Below, one piece after another: positions 53,798-62,759 of a DNA stretch of 64,000 nt. Origin of the DNA: JAFDVJ01 sp044229875 (GTDB taxonomy: Bacteria; Acidobacteriota; Blastocatellia; Pyrinomonadales; Pyrinomonadaceae). The notes beneath the pieces were generated by a model. That model saw only the letters and a list, made by a program, of their open reading frames with translations. It was not told where the DNA came from and did not search any database. The stretch is taken from the NCBI GenBank assembly GCA_044229875.1, contig JBGASE010000001.1, forward strand, positions 1-64,000, written 5' to 3'. Position 1 is the first letter of the stretch. Each line of letters begins with the position of its first letter. The translations under genes and the position numbers were made by a program.

Positions 53798-54598
53798 ATG
53801 TCGAAATCATTTGATGAATTGGTAAGCGTTATGACCCGGTTGCGTGCGCCGGGCGGTTGTCCATGGGATCGCGAACAAACTTACGGATCGTTGGCGCAGT
53901 ATCTGATCGAAGAGTGCTATGAGACGTTTGACGCGATTCAGGAAGCCGAATCTACCGGTGCCACGCACAATCTCAGTGAGGAGCTCGGTGATGTCCTGCT
54001 TCAGGTCGTTTTCCACTCGGCAATCGGGGCGGAACGCGGTGACTTCACGGTCGACGACGTCGTCAAAAGCGTCACCCAAAAACTGGTACTCAGGCATCCG
54101 CATGTCTTCGGCGAAACGGAACTCGCGACGGCCGAAGACGTTTTGAACAATTGGGATGATCTGAAAAAAGCCGAACGCGCCGCCGCCGGTAAGGAAGAGA
54201 AGACGCTCGATTCGATCCTCGACGAAGTTCCGGTTCACTTCCCTGCGCTGCTTGAAGGGCAAAAGATCACGAAAAAGGCGGCGAAGGTTAAATTTGACTG
54301 GGAGAACGTCGAACAGATTTTCGACAAGCTCGATGAAGAAACGGTTGAGCTTCGCGAAGCGATCTCCTCGGGTTCGAATATCGAGGAAGAGATCGGCGAT
54401 CTCCTTTTCGTCGTCGTCAATCTCGCCCGAAAACTCGATATCGACGCCGAAACGGCGCTCCGGAAAACGAATCGGAAGTTCCGTACAAGATTCAGATTTA
54501 TCGAGGACGAGCTGAAATCCGCCGGACGCTCTTTCGAAGACGCTGATCTTGCTGAACTCGACGGGATCTGGAACAAGTCAAAGCTAGGCGCCGTGTAG
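53798..54598 (+). CDS. mazG: MazG nucleoside triphosphate pyrophosphohydrolase
   Basis: The 266-residue protein has two MazG domains: the first with the motif YETFDAIQEAES and EELGDVLLQVVFHSAIG (EExxE and ExxD residues), the second near 150-220 with DWENVEQIFDKLDEETVELREAI and EEIGDLLFVVVNLARKLDIDAETALRKTNRKFRTRFRFIE. It hydrolyses NTPs to NMP and diphosphate, a house-cleaning role. Start is the first ATG of the family N-terminus. Between it and the convergent pirin gene lies an ATTTGTTT/AAACAAAT inverted repeat (54619-54643). Confidence 0.93.
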   Translation: MSKSFDELVSVMTRLRAPGGCPWDREQTYGSLAQYLIEECYETFDAIQEAESTGATHNLSEELGDVLLQVVFHSAIGAERGDFTVDDVVKSVTQKLVLRHPHVFGETELATAEDVLNNWDDLKKAERAAAGKEEKTLDSILDEVPVHFPALLEGQKITKKAAKVKFDWENVEQIFDKLDEETVELREAISSGSNIEEEIGDLLFVVVNLARKLDIDAETALRKTNRKFRTRFRFIEDELKSAGRSFEDADLAELDGIWNKSKLGAV

Positions 54599-54642
54599 GT
54601 TCCGCGCAACGCCCGGCTATTTGTTTTCGCACCGGAAACAAA

Positions 54643-55341
54643 TCAGTTCAGATCAAAGAGCAGGAATTCGGTTTCGTCGCTTCCGGCCCTCAGCGACAGT
54701 GCGCGTTCGTCGCTGATCGCGGCGCCGTCGCCGGCGTCAAGCGTCTCGCCGTTGACTTCCAGCGAGCCTGAAATCAGTTGGATCCAGACGTGCCGGTCGG
54801 CGGCGGGTTCAAATTCGACGCGTTCCCCGTTCGCCAAAACCGACGCGTAGATCGAGACGTCCTGATTGATCGTCACTGAACCGTCGGTTCCGGCCCGCGA
54901 TGCTACGAGCTTCAGTTTTCCGCGTTTTCCGTCACGCGGAAACGACGTCTGTTCGTAACCGGGTTCAAGATCCTCCGCTTCCGGCATGATCCAGATCTGA
55001 AGCAGATGCGTTTGTTCCGTCGGCGAACTGAACTCGCTGTGCCTGATACCGCGTCCGGCGGTCATCCGCTGAACTTCATCGGGAAGGATCGTCGTCCCGT
55101 TGCCCATCGAATCCTTGTGCGACAGTTCGCCGCGAATGATGTACGTCACGATCTCCATGTCGCGATGTCCGTGCATCGGGAAACCTTGCGCCGGTTCGAT
55201 GAAATCTTCGTTGATGACCCGCAGCGAGTGAAAGCCCATGAACTTCGGATCGTAATAGGTGTTGAACGAAAAGGTGTGAAACGTATCGAGCCAGCCGTAA
55301 TTCGCATGCCCGCGTTGATTTGCTTTTCTGACGTTGATCAT
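54643..55341 (-). CDS. Pirin family protein
   Basis: The 232-residue bicupin protein resembles YhhW: NYGWLDTFHTFSFNTYYDPKFMGFHSLRVINED, metal ligands in FPMHGHRDMEIVTYIIRGELSHKDSMG, and the TAGRGIRHSEFSSP stretch. Pirins bind Fe and some act as quercetin dioxygenases; others modulate transcription. The start at 55341 is 5 bases after AAGGAGG. No pairing with a catabolic pathway is evident. Confidence 0.85.
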   Translation of the reverse strand: MINVRKANQRGHANYGWLDTFHTFSFNTYYDPKFMGFHSLRVINEDFIEPAQGFPMHGHRDMEIVTYIIRGELSHKDSMGNGTTILPDEVQRMTAGRGIRHSEFSSPTEQTHLLQIWIMPEAEDLEPGYEQTSFPRDGKRGKLKLVASRAGTDGSVTINQDVSIYASVLANGERVEFEPAADRHVWIQLISGSLEVNGETLDAGDGAAISDERALSLRAGSDETEFLLFDLN

Positions 55342-55452
55342 CATTTCCTCCTTGATCGAAGGATTTAGATTACACAATGAAACGGATCATTGCGTCATCA
55401 ATCGAGGCGAGCGAAATCTAATACTTTCGGGGGAAGGATGACTCGCGAAGTG

Positions 55453-56478
55453 CTATTTGACGGCCGATTCGAGAAACGTGACGGTCGCCGCGGACGTGTC
55501 GAGTTCGGCCTCAATACCCATCGGAAGCGTGAATTGTTCCCGGATATGCCCGAACGAGAGCCCGTAAATGACCGGAATCCCGAGATCGCCGAGCCGGTCG
55601 CGCAGTACATCGATCAGCGACTGCGTTGATGTGTCACGCGGATTGCAGTCTTCAAAGATCCCGAGCGCGATTCCGGCAAGCTGTTTCATGTCGATCGACT
55701 GGCGCAACTGCGACAGCATGCGGTCGATTCTGTAAGGCTGTTCACCGACGTCTTCGAGGAATAGCAGTTTTCCCTTGATGTCGCGCAAGCCATACGGTGT
55801 TCCGGCGAGCGCCGACACCAGCGAGAGATTGCCGCCGGTCAACTGTCCACGCACTTTGCCAGGCTTGATGACCTCGGTTTTGTAAAGATTCGAACTCTGC
55901 GCCCGATTGTACTCCGATAACTCGATACGATACGGCGAAACCGGATTCGTAAGCACGTTGAGAACATGCGTCTTTGTGTAATCGACCGGCGCCGACGTTC
56001 CGACCGGCCCGTGAAACGTTACAAGTCCGGTGTTTTGCGAGATCGCGATATGAAGCGCCGTTATGTCGGAATAGCCGATCAGGATCTTTGGATTTCTTGC
56101 GATGAGCTTGAAATCGATGTCGGGCAGGATGCGTCCGGCGCCGTAACCTCCGCGAACGCACCAGACTGCTTTGATCTCCGGGTCAGAAAATGCCCAATGG
56201 AGATCCGCGAGACGTTCCTGATCGGTGCCGGCGAGAAATCCGTTGCGGTTACACGCCGATTTTCCGATCTTGATCCGGAATCCGTAAGACTCAAGGTTGG
56301 CAAGCGCCTTGTCGAATTCTTCTTTCGCGGGCGCGCTCGACGGCGCGATCACGCCGACCGTGTCACCTGATTTCAATCTGTTCGGTTTGATCATTTTCGA
56401 TTTCGATCTGGCGCCGAGCGCCGGCGCGGCGATGAGCGGCAGTGCGACGGCCGATTTCAACAATTCTCTTCGGTTCAT
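55453..56478 (-). CDS. S66 family LD-carboxypeptidase-like protein, exported
   Basis: The 341-residue protein starts at 56478 with GGAGG nine bases upstream. It begins MNRRELLKSAVALPLIAAP, a signal with an RR pair that may suit Tat export. The S66 core follows: DTVGVIAPSSAPAKEEFDKAL, KAVWCVRGGYGAGRILPDID and FLEDVGEQPYRIDRML. In LdcA-like peptidases the GGYG motif is usually followed by the nucleophilic Ser; here Ala follows, so activity needs care. It would cut LD bonds in peptidoglycan. It lies 36 bases after the degenerate response regulator gene. Confidence 0.75.
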   Translation of the reverse strand: MNRRELLKSAVALPLIAAPALGARSKSKMIKPNRLKSGDTVGVIAPSSAPAKEEFDKALANLESYGFRIKIGKSACNRNGFLAGTDQERLADLHWAFSDPEIKAVWCVRGGYGAGRILPDIDFKLIARNPKILIGYSDITALHIAISQNTGLVTFHGPVGTSAPVDYTKTHVLNVLTNPVSPYRIELSEYNRAQSSNLYKTEVIKPGKVRGQLTGGNLSLVSALAGTPYGLRDIKGKLLFLEDVGEQPYRIDRMLSQLRQSIDMKQLAGIALGIFEDCNPRDTSTQSLIDVLRDRLGDLGIPVIYGLSFGHIREQFTLPMGIEAELDTSAATVTFLESAVK

Positions 56479-56513
56479 AACGAATTTCCTCCAGGCAAAA
56501 TCGGACTCAGGCT

Positions 56514-57143
56514 TCAAAAATCAACGCGTACCATGCCCCGTTTTATCGCCGTCGTCGCGGCCGACGTGCGATCCGAAACGTTCAGCTTTTCGAAAATATT
56601 CTTGACGTGCGTTTTGACCGTGTTCTCGGTGACGTCGAGCGCGAACGCGATCTCTTTGTTGCTCATGCCGCCGACGATCATCTGCAGCGTCCGGGTTTCG
56701 CTTCTCGTCAGTTCTTCGCTCCCGATATGCTCGCTGAGCACGGCCGCGATCTCGGCCGGGATGAATTTCGATCCCTTCGCGACCGTTTTGACCGCCCTTA
56801 TCAGCCCAGGCGGATCGACATCTTTGCATACATAACCGAGTGCGCCTTTTTTCAGCGCCTTTGTGATCTCGGTATCGCCGGCATGATCGGCAAGGATGAT
56901 GATCCGAGCTCGCGGATCGGCGGCGAAATAGCCGTCAAGAAAGTCGAGCGCGCACGAATCCGGCATTCTTAATCCGAGAATCGTAACATCGGGCCGCAGT
57001 TCCTTGAAGAGGCGGATGCCGTCGGTGCCGTTATCGGCTTCGGCGACAATCGCGAGCGACGGATCGGACGCGATGACGGATTCGATTCCGATTCGGATCA
57101 GTTTCTGATTTTCGATCAAAAGGATGCGGATCACTTCAGGCAT
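56514..57143 (-). CDS. NarL-type response regulator lacking phospho-acceptor Asp
   Basis: The 209-residue protein has a receiver-like domain (1-125) and a LuxR/GerE DNA-binding domain (145-205, SNKEIAFALDVTENTVKTHVKNIFEKLNVSDRTSA). At the phosphorylation position the sequence reads PDVTILGLRMP, with Gly57 in place of Asp; the acidic pair is Glu11-Asn12 and the Thr/Ser is Ala85 (ILADH). Lys107 is kept. It is therefore likely to act without phosphorylation. Its start overlaps the end of the neighbouring membrane protein gene by eight bases, so they are translated together. Confidence 0.85.
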   Translation of the reverse strand: MPEVIRILLIENQKLIRIGIESVIASDPSLAIVAEADNGTDGIRLFKELRPDVTILGLRMPDSCALDFLDGYFAADPRARIIILADHAGDTEITKALKKGALGYVCKDVDPPGLIRAVKTVAKGSKFIPAEIAAVLSEHIGSEELTRSETRTLQMIVGGMSNKEIAFALDVTENTVKTHVKNIFEKLNVSDRTSAATTAIKRGMVRVDF

Positions 57144-57540
57144 TCGTTTTTGATTTTAGCTGAAATCCGCCGAATACATGAAGACCCGCACCGCCAAGGA
57201 CAAGGTAAAGCGCGTTTCTTGAGTAATCGGAATAATTGTGAAGATCGTACGATTCGTGAGCAAACGCGTAAATCATTATAAGTCCGGCCGCCGAGATCAA
57301 AAAAGACCCGAAATACTGTAGATATGCACGAAATTTGCTGACTGAGACCTGAACGTACAATCCGACCATGAGATGTGTGACCGAAATCAGCAATATATAG
57401 ATGTGCCGCGATCTCATCAGAACACGTAACTCCTGATTAATCAGCGACTTGTCCGGAAAATCATGACGCATGAACTGTCCCGTCACGAGAAACGCAACGA
57501 AAAGTGCCAAGCCGAACAATAAATGAAAGTAACGCAGCAA
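57136..57540 (-). CDS. Four-helix membrane protein of unknown function
   Basis: The 134-residue protein has four membrane segments (about 4-20, 46-64, 78-96, 108-125) with a conserved-looking RHIYILLISVTHLMVGLYVQ. I do not recognise a known family with certainty. The response regulator gene begins within its last codons, and it begins two bases after the transketolase stop, so tkt, this gene and the regulator form a tight string. Confidence 0.55.
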   Translation of the reverse strand: MLRYFHLLFGLALFVAFLVTGQFMRHDFPDKSLINQELRVLMRSRHIYILLISVTHLMVGLYVQVSVSKFRAYLQYFGSFLISAAGLIMIYAFAHESYDLHNYSDYSRNALYLVLGGAGLHVFGGFQLKSKTNA

Positions 57541-57542
57541 GA

Positions 57543-59543
57543 TCAGATCAGCGATTTCGCAAGCGCAACCGCGTTATCAACCGTGAATCCGTATTCGCGG
57601 AAAACGACTTCAGCCGGCGCCGACGCGCCGAAGCGGTCGACCGCAAGCACGTTGCCGCCGTCGCCGACGTATTTCGACCAACCCATCGAAACGCCGGCTT
57701 CAATTGCCAACCGCGCGCTGATCGACTTCGGCAAGACCAACTCACGGTATTCGGCCGATTGCTCGTCAAACAATTCCCAGCACGGCATCGAAACGATGCG
57801 TGTCGGAATACCTTCCGATTCAAGTTGTTCGCGGGTTTCGAGCGCGAGACCAACTTCGGAGCCGGTGGCGATAATGATCAGTTTCGGCGCGCCTCCGGTC
57901 GCTTCGGCGAGTACATAAGCGCCTTTCGCTGTGCCTTCGGCCGAGGCAAATTTTGTCCGATCGATGAGTGCTGTCTTTTGCCTCGAAAACGCAAAAGCCG
58001 TCGGCGCGTGCCGCCGGTTGACGGCAATTCGCCAAGCCTCACGCGTTTCGTGTGCATCTGCGGGACGGATGACCGCGAGATTCGGGATCGCGCGAAGGGC
58101 GGCGATATGCTCAACCGATTGGTGCGTCGGACCGTCTTCGCCAAGACCGATCGAATCGTGCGTGAAAACGTAGATACACTGCGCGTTCGAAAGAGCCGCA
58201 AGCCTGATGGCGGGCCGCATGTAATCCGAGAACGTCATGAACGTGCCGCCGAACGGTATCAGGCCGCCGTAGAGCGCGATACCGTTCATGAGCGAGCCCA
58301 TCGCGTGCTCGCGAATGCCGAAATGGATGTTACGGCCCTGATAATTGCCGGGCTGATGCGATGTCGACGATTTGATGACGGTGTTGTTTGATGGAGCAAG
58401 GTCCGCCGATCCGCCGATCAGTTGCGGAAGTTTGTCGGCGATCGCGTTGATCACTTCGCCCGAATAGGCGCGGGTCGCTTTTGCCTCGGCGCCGTCGAAC
58501 AAAGGAAGCGCCGTTTCCCAATCAGACGGAAGTTCGCCGGCTGCGATTTGCTTGAAAATCGCACCTTCGGCCGGAAAACGTTCGGCGTAGGCCGCGACGC
58601 GATCGTTCCATTCAGCCTCAAGTTCAGCGCCGTTCCCGATCGCCGCGCGGAAATGCTCAAGAACGGCATCCGGAATCAGAAACTCGGCGTCTTCGTCCCA
58701 GCCAAGATTGCGTTTCGTCTCGCGAACGGCATCAAGCCCCGGCGCGTCGGAGTGAGCCTTGTTCGTCCCCTGCTTCGGCATCCCGAATCCGATCACGGTT
58801 TTGACGCGGATCAGCGAAGGTTTGTCATCGACTTCCTGCGCCTCAAGGATCGCCGCTTCGATCGCTGCGAGATCGTTTCCGTCTTCAACCGTCGAAACAT
58901 GCCAGCCGCACGATTCAAACCGCGCCGTCACGTCTTCAGTGAACGCCAGATCGGTCGAACCCTCGATCGTGATCTTGTTGTCGTCGTAAAGATAAATGAT
59001 ATTTCCAAGCCCGAGATGACCGGCGACGGACGCCGCTTCGTACGAAATTCCCTCCATCAGATCGCCGTCGGAACAGATCGCGTAGATGTAGTTATCGACG
59101 ACCGGAAAATCGGCTCGGTTAAAGGTCGCCGCGAGATGCGCCGAGGCGATCGCCATCCCGACGCCGTTCGCGAAACCCTGACCCAACGGGCCAGTCGTCA
59201 CCTCGACACCGGCGGTCATGTGATTTTCAGGATGACCTGGCGTTGTAGAACCGAACTGGCGGAAATTCTTGATATCGTCGAGCGACACCGAATCGTAACC
59301 GGTCAGATGAAGCAGACTGTAGATCAGCATCGAGCCGTGTCCGCCCGAAAGAATGAACCGGTCGCGGTTGAACCACTTTGGATTCTTCGGGTTGTGCCAA
59401 AGGAACTTGGTCCACAGAACATAAGCCATCGGTGCCGCGCCGAGCGGAAGTCCCGGATGGCCGGAATTGGCTTTCTGAATCGCGTCGAGCGAAAGCGTGC
59501 GGATCGTGTTGATTGAAAGTTGTTCGATCGATTGTTGTGTCAT
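57543..59543 (-). CDS. tkt: Transketolase
   Basis: The 666-residue thiamine diphosphate enzyme moves two-carbon units between sugar phosphates. It shows KANSGHPGLPLGAAPMAYVLW at the start, the ThDP motif GDGDLMEGISYEAASVAGHLGLGNIIYLYDDN-like region (SDGDLMEG and YDDNKITIEG) near 145-180, GIREHAMGSLMNGIALYGG and THDSIGLGEDGPTHQ near 455. Length is normal. The start ATG at 59543 suits the family; an ATG at 59555 is an alternative. Downstream, the four-helix membrane protein gene starts two bases after its stop. Confidence 0.95.
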   Translation of the reverse strand: MTQQSIEQLSINTIRTLSLDAIQKANSGHPGLPLGAAPMAYVLWTKFLWHNPKNPKWFNRDRFILSGGHGSMLIYSLLHLTGYDSVSLDDIKNFRQFGSTTPGHPENHMTAGVEVTTGPLGQGFANGVGMAIASAHLAATFNRADFPVVDNYIYAICSDGDLMEGISYEAASVAGHLGLGNIIYLYDDNKITIEGSTDLAFTEDVTARFESCGWHVSTVEDGNDLAAIEAAILEAQEVDDKPSLIRVKTVIGFGMPKQGTNKAHSDAPGLDAVRETKRNLGWDEDAEFLIPDAVLEHFRAAIGNGAELEAEWNDRVAAYAERFPAEGAIFKQIAAGELPSDWETALPLFDGAEAKATRAYSGEVINAIADKLPQLIGGSADLAPSNNTVIKSSTSHQPGNYQGRNIHFGIREHAMGSLMNGIALYGGLIPFGGTFMTFSDYMRPAIRLAALSNAQCIYVFTHDSIGLGEDGPTHQSVEHIAALRAIPNLAVIRPADAHETREAWRIAVNRRHAPTAFAFSRQKTALIDRTKFASAEGTAKGAYVLAEATGGAPKLIIIATGSEVGLALETREQLESEGIPTRIVSMPCWELFDEQSAEYRELVLPKSISARLAIEAGVSMGWSKYVGDGGNVLAVDRFGASAPAEVVFREYGFTVDNAVALAKSLI

Positions 59544-59680
59544 CGTTGCCGTCATATGTCTCGCAGATGGCCGTATTGGCTCGGAAGTACAAAATTGGAA
59601 ATCGTAAAATAAATGATAGACCCGAAATCGCCTTTCGTCATTTCGGCACGCCACTTAGAAGGAAAATTCATATCATTGCT

Positions 59681-59883
59681 GAACCGCGCACGCAGTAAGC
59701 GGGTGTCAGCAAGCAGTAAGCGGCGAGCAGCGCGCAGTGCAGAACCGCGCACGCAGTAAGCGGGTGTCAGTAAGCAGTCAGCAGTGGACAGCGCGCAGTG
59801 CAGAACCGCGCACGCAGTAAGCGGGTGTCAGTAAGCAGTGAGCAGTAAGCGGCGAGCAGCGCACGCAGTAAGCGGGTGTCAGT
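59681..59883. repeat. 61-bp tandem repeat array (about 3.5 copies)
   Basis: A unit beginning GAACCGCGCACGCAGTAAG and continuing GGGTGTCAG starts at 59681, 59742 and 59803 (spacing 61), and a shortened copy (GCGCACG) starts at 59859 (51 later). Units also contain smaller words AGCAGTAAGCGG, AGCAGTGAGC. A related stretch continues to 59936 with GTCAGACGCC and AGTGAGCAG. The region 59544-59943 (400 bases) between tkt and the kinase gene has no gene. Unit spacing is regular, without the unique spacers of a CRISPR. Confidence 0.75.
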
Positions 59884-59943
59884 AAGCAGTGAGTCGTGCA
59901 GTCAGACGCCAGACGTCAGTGAGCAGTGAGTGGGTACAGTTGG

Positions 59944-61398
59944 TCAACCGACCGTCGACCGGTAGGTCTCGCGATGCCGTCGGCGAGCCTCGTCATACAG
60001 CTGATGCCTTTCCCGATCGAACTGAAACACGCGCCCGGCGGCCTCCGCCGACGATACTTTCGCGCCAGCGATCTGCAGTGCGTAAATCGCCGCGCCGCGT
60101 GATGACGCTTCCCGCGTCTCAGGAAGGAAAAGATCGCGGCCGATGACGTCGGCGATGATCTGCGTCCATACCGGCGATTCACGAAGCGCGCCGCCCGATG
60201 CAACGATTGATGTGATCGGATTAACTGAATCGAGCCGATCGAAAATTTCGGCGAATCGATACGCGACCGACTCGAGCCCGGCTTGGACGATATCAATCGC
60301 GTCGGACGTCGAACGCAGCCCGATGATCGCGCCGGTCGCATTCTCGTGATAGCCGGTGCTTCGTTCACCGAAAAAAAATGGAAGGAACGAAAGTTGGTGC
60401 GCCGCCGGCGGGCGGTTCGCAATCTCCGATTCGATCTCGTCGTCAGTTCCTGTGAGGCGCAGATTGTCCTTCATCCAGCGGTAAAGTCCGCCGCCGTCCG
60501 AAAGCGCGCCGCCGATGATCACGCGTGAACCGTCGATCCGATACGACCACAGGCCATCGGGTATTGTTTGCGGTACGTCGCCTTCGAACACAACGCGCAT
60601 CGCGCCTGACGTTCCGATCATGAGCGCGGCTTTCCCGGCACCGACGCATCCCGCACCGATGTTGTTTGCGGCACCGTCCCCGATCGCCGGAAACCAATCG
60701 GCATCGGCCAATTGCGGCCACTTCGCCGAGAATTGCGTTCCCAATTTCAATGATTCGGCATCGGCCGCGATCCGCGGAAGCCGCGATCGGCCAAGCTTGA
60801 GATAGTCGCAGAGTTCGCGATCCCATTCGCAAAGCCGCTGATCGAATAAACCGGTCGCCGAGGCCATCGAGACACTCGTCGCGGTCGATCCGCAAACCCG
60901 CATACCGACATAATCGCTGAAGGAAATCCACTGCGAGGTCCGGGCGTAGTCGGTCGGAGACTCGGACTTGAGCCAGAGCAGCTTTGCCGGCCAGAAACTG
61001 GAATGAAAATGAGCGCCGGTCCGGTTGTGAGTTGCGATCGGGTCAAGATCGCGGCGCAGCGTTTCGATATACTTCGCCGGTCGGTTCTCGGCCCATGCGA
61101 ATACCTTGGTCGTCGGATTTCCGTCGGCGTCGATCCCGAGAATGCTGTGCCAGAATGATGAGATGGCGACGATCCGGATCGACCGTCCGGCCGATTTGCC
61201 GATCGCGTCGGCGATCGCTTCTTCGACCTGTGCGAAGGCCTCGTCGGCGTCGATTTCCGCGCCGCCGTCATCGGTAGCCGAAAGTGTTCGCTCATGTTTG
61301 ATGAAGGATTCGGGTACCGCTTCGGCACGAAAGTCATAGAGTCCGGCGCGAACGCTTGAAGTTCCGATGTCGATCGATAATACGAATTCTTTGTTCAA
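59944..61398 (-). CDS. FGGY-family carbohydrate kinase (gluconokinase/xylulokinase-like)
   Basis: The 484-residue protein has the ATP-binding opening SIDIGTSSVRAGLYDF, a sugar-binding segment TGAHFHSSFWPAKLLWL, the central GDGAANNIGAGCVGAGKAALMIGTSGAMR, and SIVASGGALRESPVWTQI near 390. The DIGTSSVRAGLYD and HSSFWPAKLLWL patterns are closest to gluconokinases; xylulokinase is second. It would feed sugar acids or pentoses to the pentose phosphate pathway, fitting its neighbour tkt. It is separated from tkt by the tandem repeat. Confidence 0.85.
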   Translation of the reverse strand: MNKEFVLSIDIGTSSVRAGLYDFRAEAVPESFIKHERTLSATDDGGAEIDADEAFAQVEEAIADAIGKSAGRSIRIVAISSFWHSILGIDADGNPTTKVFAWAENRPAKYIETLRRDLDPIATHNRTGAHFHSSFWPAKLLWLKSESPTDYARTSQWISFSDYVGMRVCGSTATSVSMASATGLFDQRLCEWDRELCDYLKLGRSRLPRIAADAESLKLGTQFSAKWPQLADADWFPAIGDGAANNIGAGCVGAGKAALMIGTSGAMRVVFEGDVPQTIPDGLWSYRIDGSRVIIGGALSDGGGLYRWMKDNLRLTGTDDEIESEIANRPPAAHQLSFLPFFFGERSTGYHENATGAIIGLRSTSDAIDIVQAGLESVAYRFAEIFDRLDSVNPITSIVASGGALRESPVWTQIIADVIGRDLFLPETREASSRGAAIYALQIAGAKVSSAEAAGRVFQFDRERHQLYDEARRRHRETYRSTVG

Positions 61399-61511
61399 GA
61401 TGCTGCCAGTTTAATCGAAATACACGGCATCATGAAGCGCAAATCCTTTGATTGCAATCGTCTTTCGGTTATTATTGTTGCGAAACGAGCACGATAAGGA
61501 GCCCCTAGTTT

Positions 61512-62357
61512 ATGAAGACCTGTCAGTCCTGTGGCCATTCAAATTCCGATGACATGAGTTTCTGCCTCGAATGCGGGAAGCCGCTGCCCGATGCGCCGAT
61601 GGTTTTCAATCTCGGAACCGGTTCATCGCAACCGGGCGGTCAGCAGCCAAGTCAGTTCGGCGGGCCTCCGAGTTTTGGGAATCAGGGATTTCAGCAACAG
61701 CCGTTTTCGATGGTTCCGCCGTCGAAATCAAAGGGTTCCGGCAAGAAGATTTGGGTCGCGGTCGGCGGATTCTTTGCGTTGATCCTGCTTATTGTCGTCG
61801 GAATAGGCGGAATACTTGCTTACAACTATCTCGGAAAGCCTGACGACCCCGTTGTTAAGAAATCGCCATCGCCGGAAGCTTCGCCGTCGCCGTCGTCTTC
61901 TGTTGCGACTCCAAAGAAGGCGCAAGAGGTTTCTACTCCAAAAGTTGATGAATCGGTCCAATCCGAACCGCGGGCGAGTTCGAGCGAGATCACGGCCGAT
62001 TTCAACGTCAAGCAGGGCGGTCGGCTCGGGATGCGCATCAAAACGACGTTTACGGTTTATAACCTCAAAGGCAAAGATCTTTACCTCGCGCTTTATTTTC
62101 AGGATGAGGACGGCAATCCGCTGAAAACGACGAACACGAAATTTTCGACCACTGAAGGCGACGTCGCCGCGTTCTTTTCGCTCAAACCCGGATTTGACGA
62201 GGCATTTTATGAGAAGGTCGAAGTGTTCATGCCGTACGATGAATTGAAGCTCAGTAAGGGAAAATACAACCTGAACATCGATGCCAGCGTGATTTATAAA
62301 GTCGGCGGATTGGTCGATCATCTCGACGACTATCCGTTTGAATATGAAAAGTTCTAA
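61512..62357 (+). CDS. Zinc-ribbon membrane protein with beta-rich C-terminus
   Basis: The 281-residue protein has an N-terminal zinc ribbon (MKTCQSCGHSNSDDMSFC, CxxC..CxxC), a Pro/Gln/Gly-rich linker, one membrane segment (about 75-98, VAVGGFFALILLIVVGIGGILA), a Pro/Ser-rich spacer and a beta-sandwich from about 155 (MRIKTTFTVYNLKGKDLYLALYFQDEDGN). The zinc ribbon faces the cytoplasm, the rest outside. AAGGAG lies 11 bases upstream. Similar proteins are widespread in Blastocatellia; function unknown. It is divergent from the FGGY kinase. Confidence 0.7.
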   Translation: MKTCQSCGHSNSDDMSFCLECGKPLPDAPMVFNLGTGSSQPGGQQPSQFGGPPSFGNQGFQQQPFSMVPPSKSKGSGKKIWVAVGGFFALILLIVVGIGGILAYNYLGKPDDPVVKKSPSPEASPSPSSSVATPKKAQEVSTPKVDESVQSEPRASSSEITADFNVKQGGRLGMRIKTTFTVYNLKGKDLYLALYFQDEDGNPLKTTNTKFSTTEGDVAAFFSLKPGFDEAFYEKVEVFMPYDELKLSKGKYNLNIDASVIYKVGGLVDHLDDYPFEYEKF

Positions 62358-62361
62358 GCGA

Positions 62362-62670
62362 TCATTTGCCGCTTAGTCCGACGATTTTCACGAACCACCA
62401 TCTGAGGCCGACGAACAGGAATCGGTAATCTTTGAAGAATTCGGGCGGCTTGCCTTCAAACGCATGGCCGATAAACTGCAGTATCCAGCCGATGACGAAC
62501 AGCCCGAGGGATATTCGCCACATTCCGGTGATAAAGAGGCAGGACGGAATAAGCAGGATCGAGACCGCGATCATCGGGATACCGAAAGCGTGGGTCAACC
62601 GGTTCATCGGATGCTGATGCCCCTCGGCATACTCCTCGATCCAGTCTTCCCAAGTGCGTCCACCCATCAT
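62362..62670 (-). CDS. Mpo1-like (DUF962) membrane protein
   Basis: The 102-residue protein fits DUF962, whose yeast member Mpo1 is a 2-hydroxy fatty acid dioxygenase: WEDWIEEYAEGHQHPMNRLTHAFGIP, a hydrophobic pair (about 32-48 and 52-70), and FIGHAFEGKPPEFFKDYRFLFVGLRWW. The His residues (HQHP, HAFG, GHAF) fit the iron site. The start at 62670 follows GGAGG eight bases away. It is convergent with the zinc-ribbon gene by four bases. Confidence 0.85.
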   Translation of the reverse strand: MMGGRTWEDWIEEYAEGHQHPMNRLTHAFGIPMIAVSILLIPSCLFITGMWRISLGLFVIGWILQFIGHAFEGKPPEFFKDYRFLFVGLRWWFVKIVGLSGK

Positions 62671-62759
62671 AACGGCAACCTCCAGATTGAAATTTATTCG
62701 GATTTGATCCATTTCGTCGGATCAAGACCGGTTAATGATACAACGATTCGTTGATCGCG

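Noticed and set aside
54619..54643. ATTTGTTT/AAACAAAT inverted repeat as a bidirectional terminator between mazG and pirin
   Set aside because: The stem is AT-rich and reaches into the pirin stop; support is too weak for a feature.
59681..59936. Possible CRISPR array
   Set aside because: Whole units are repeated in tandem with no unique spacers, and no cas genes are near.
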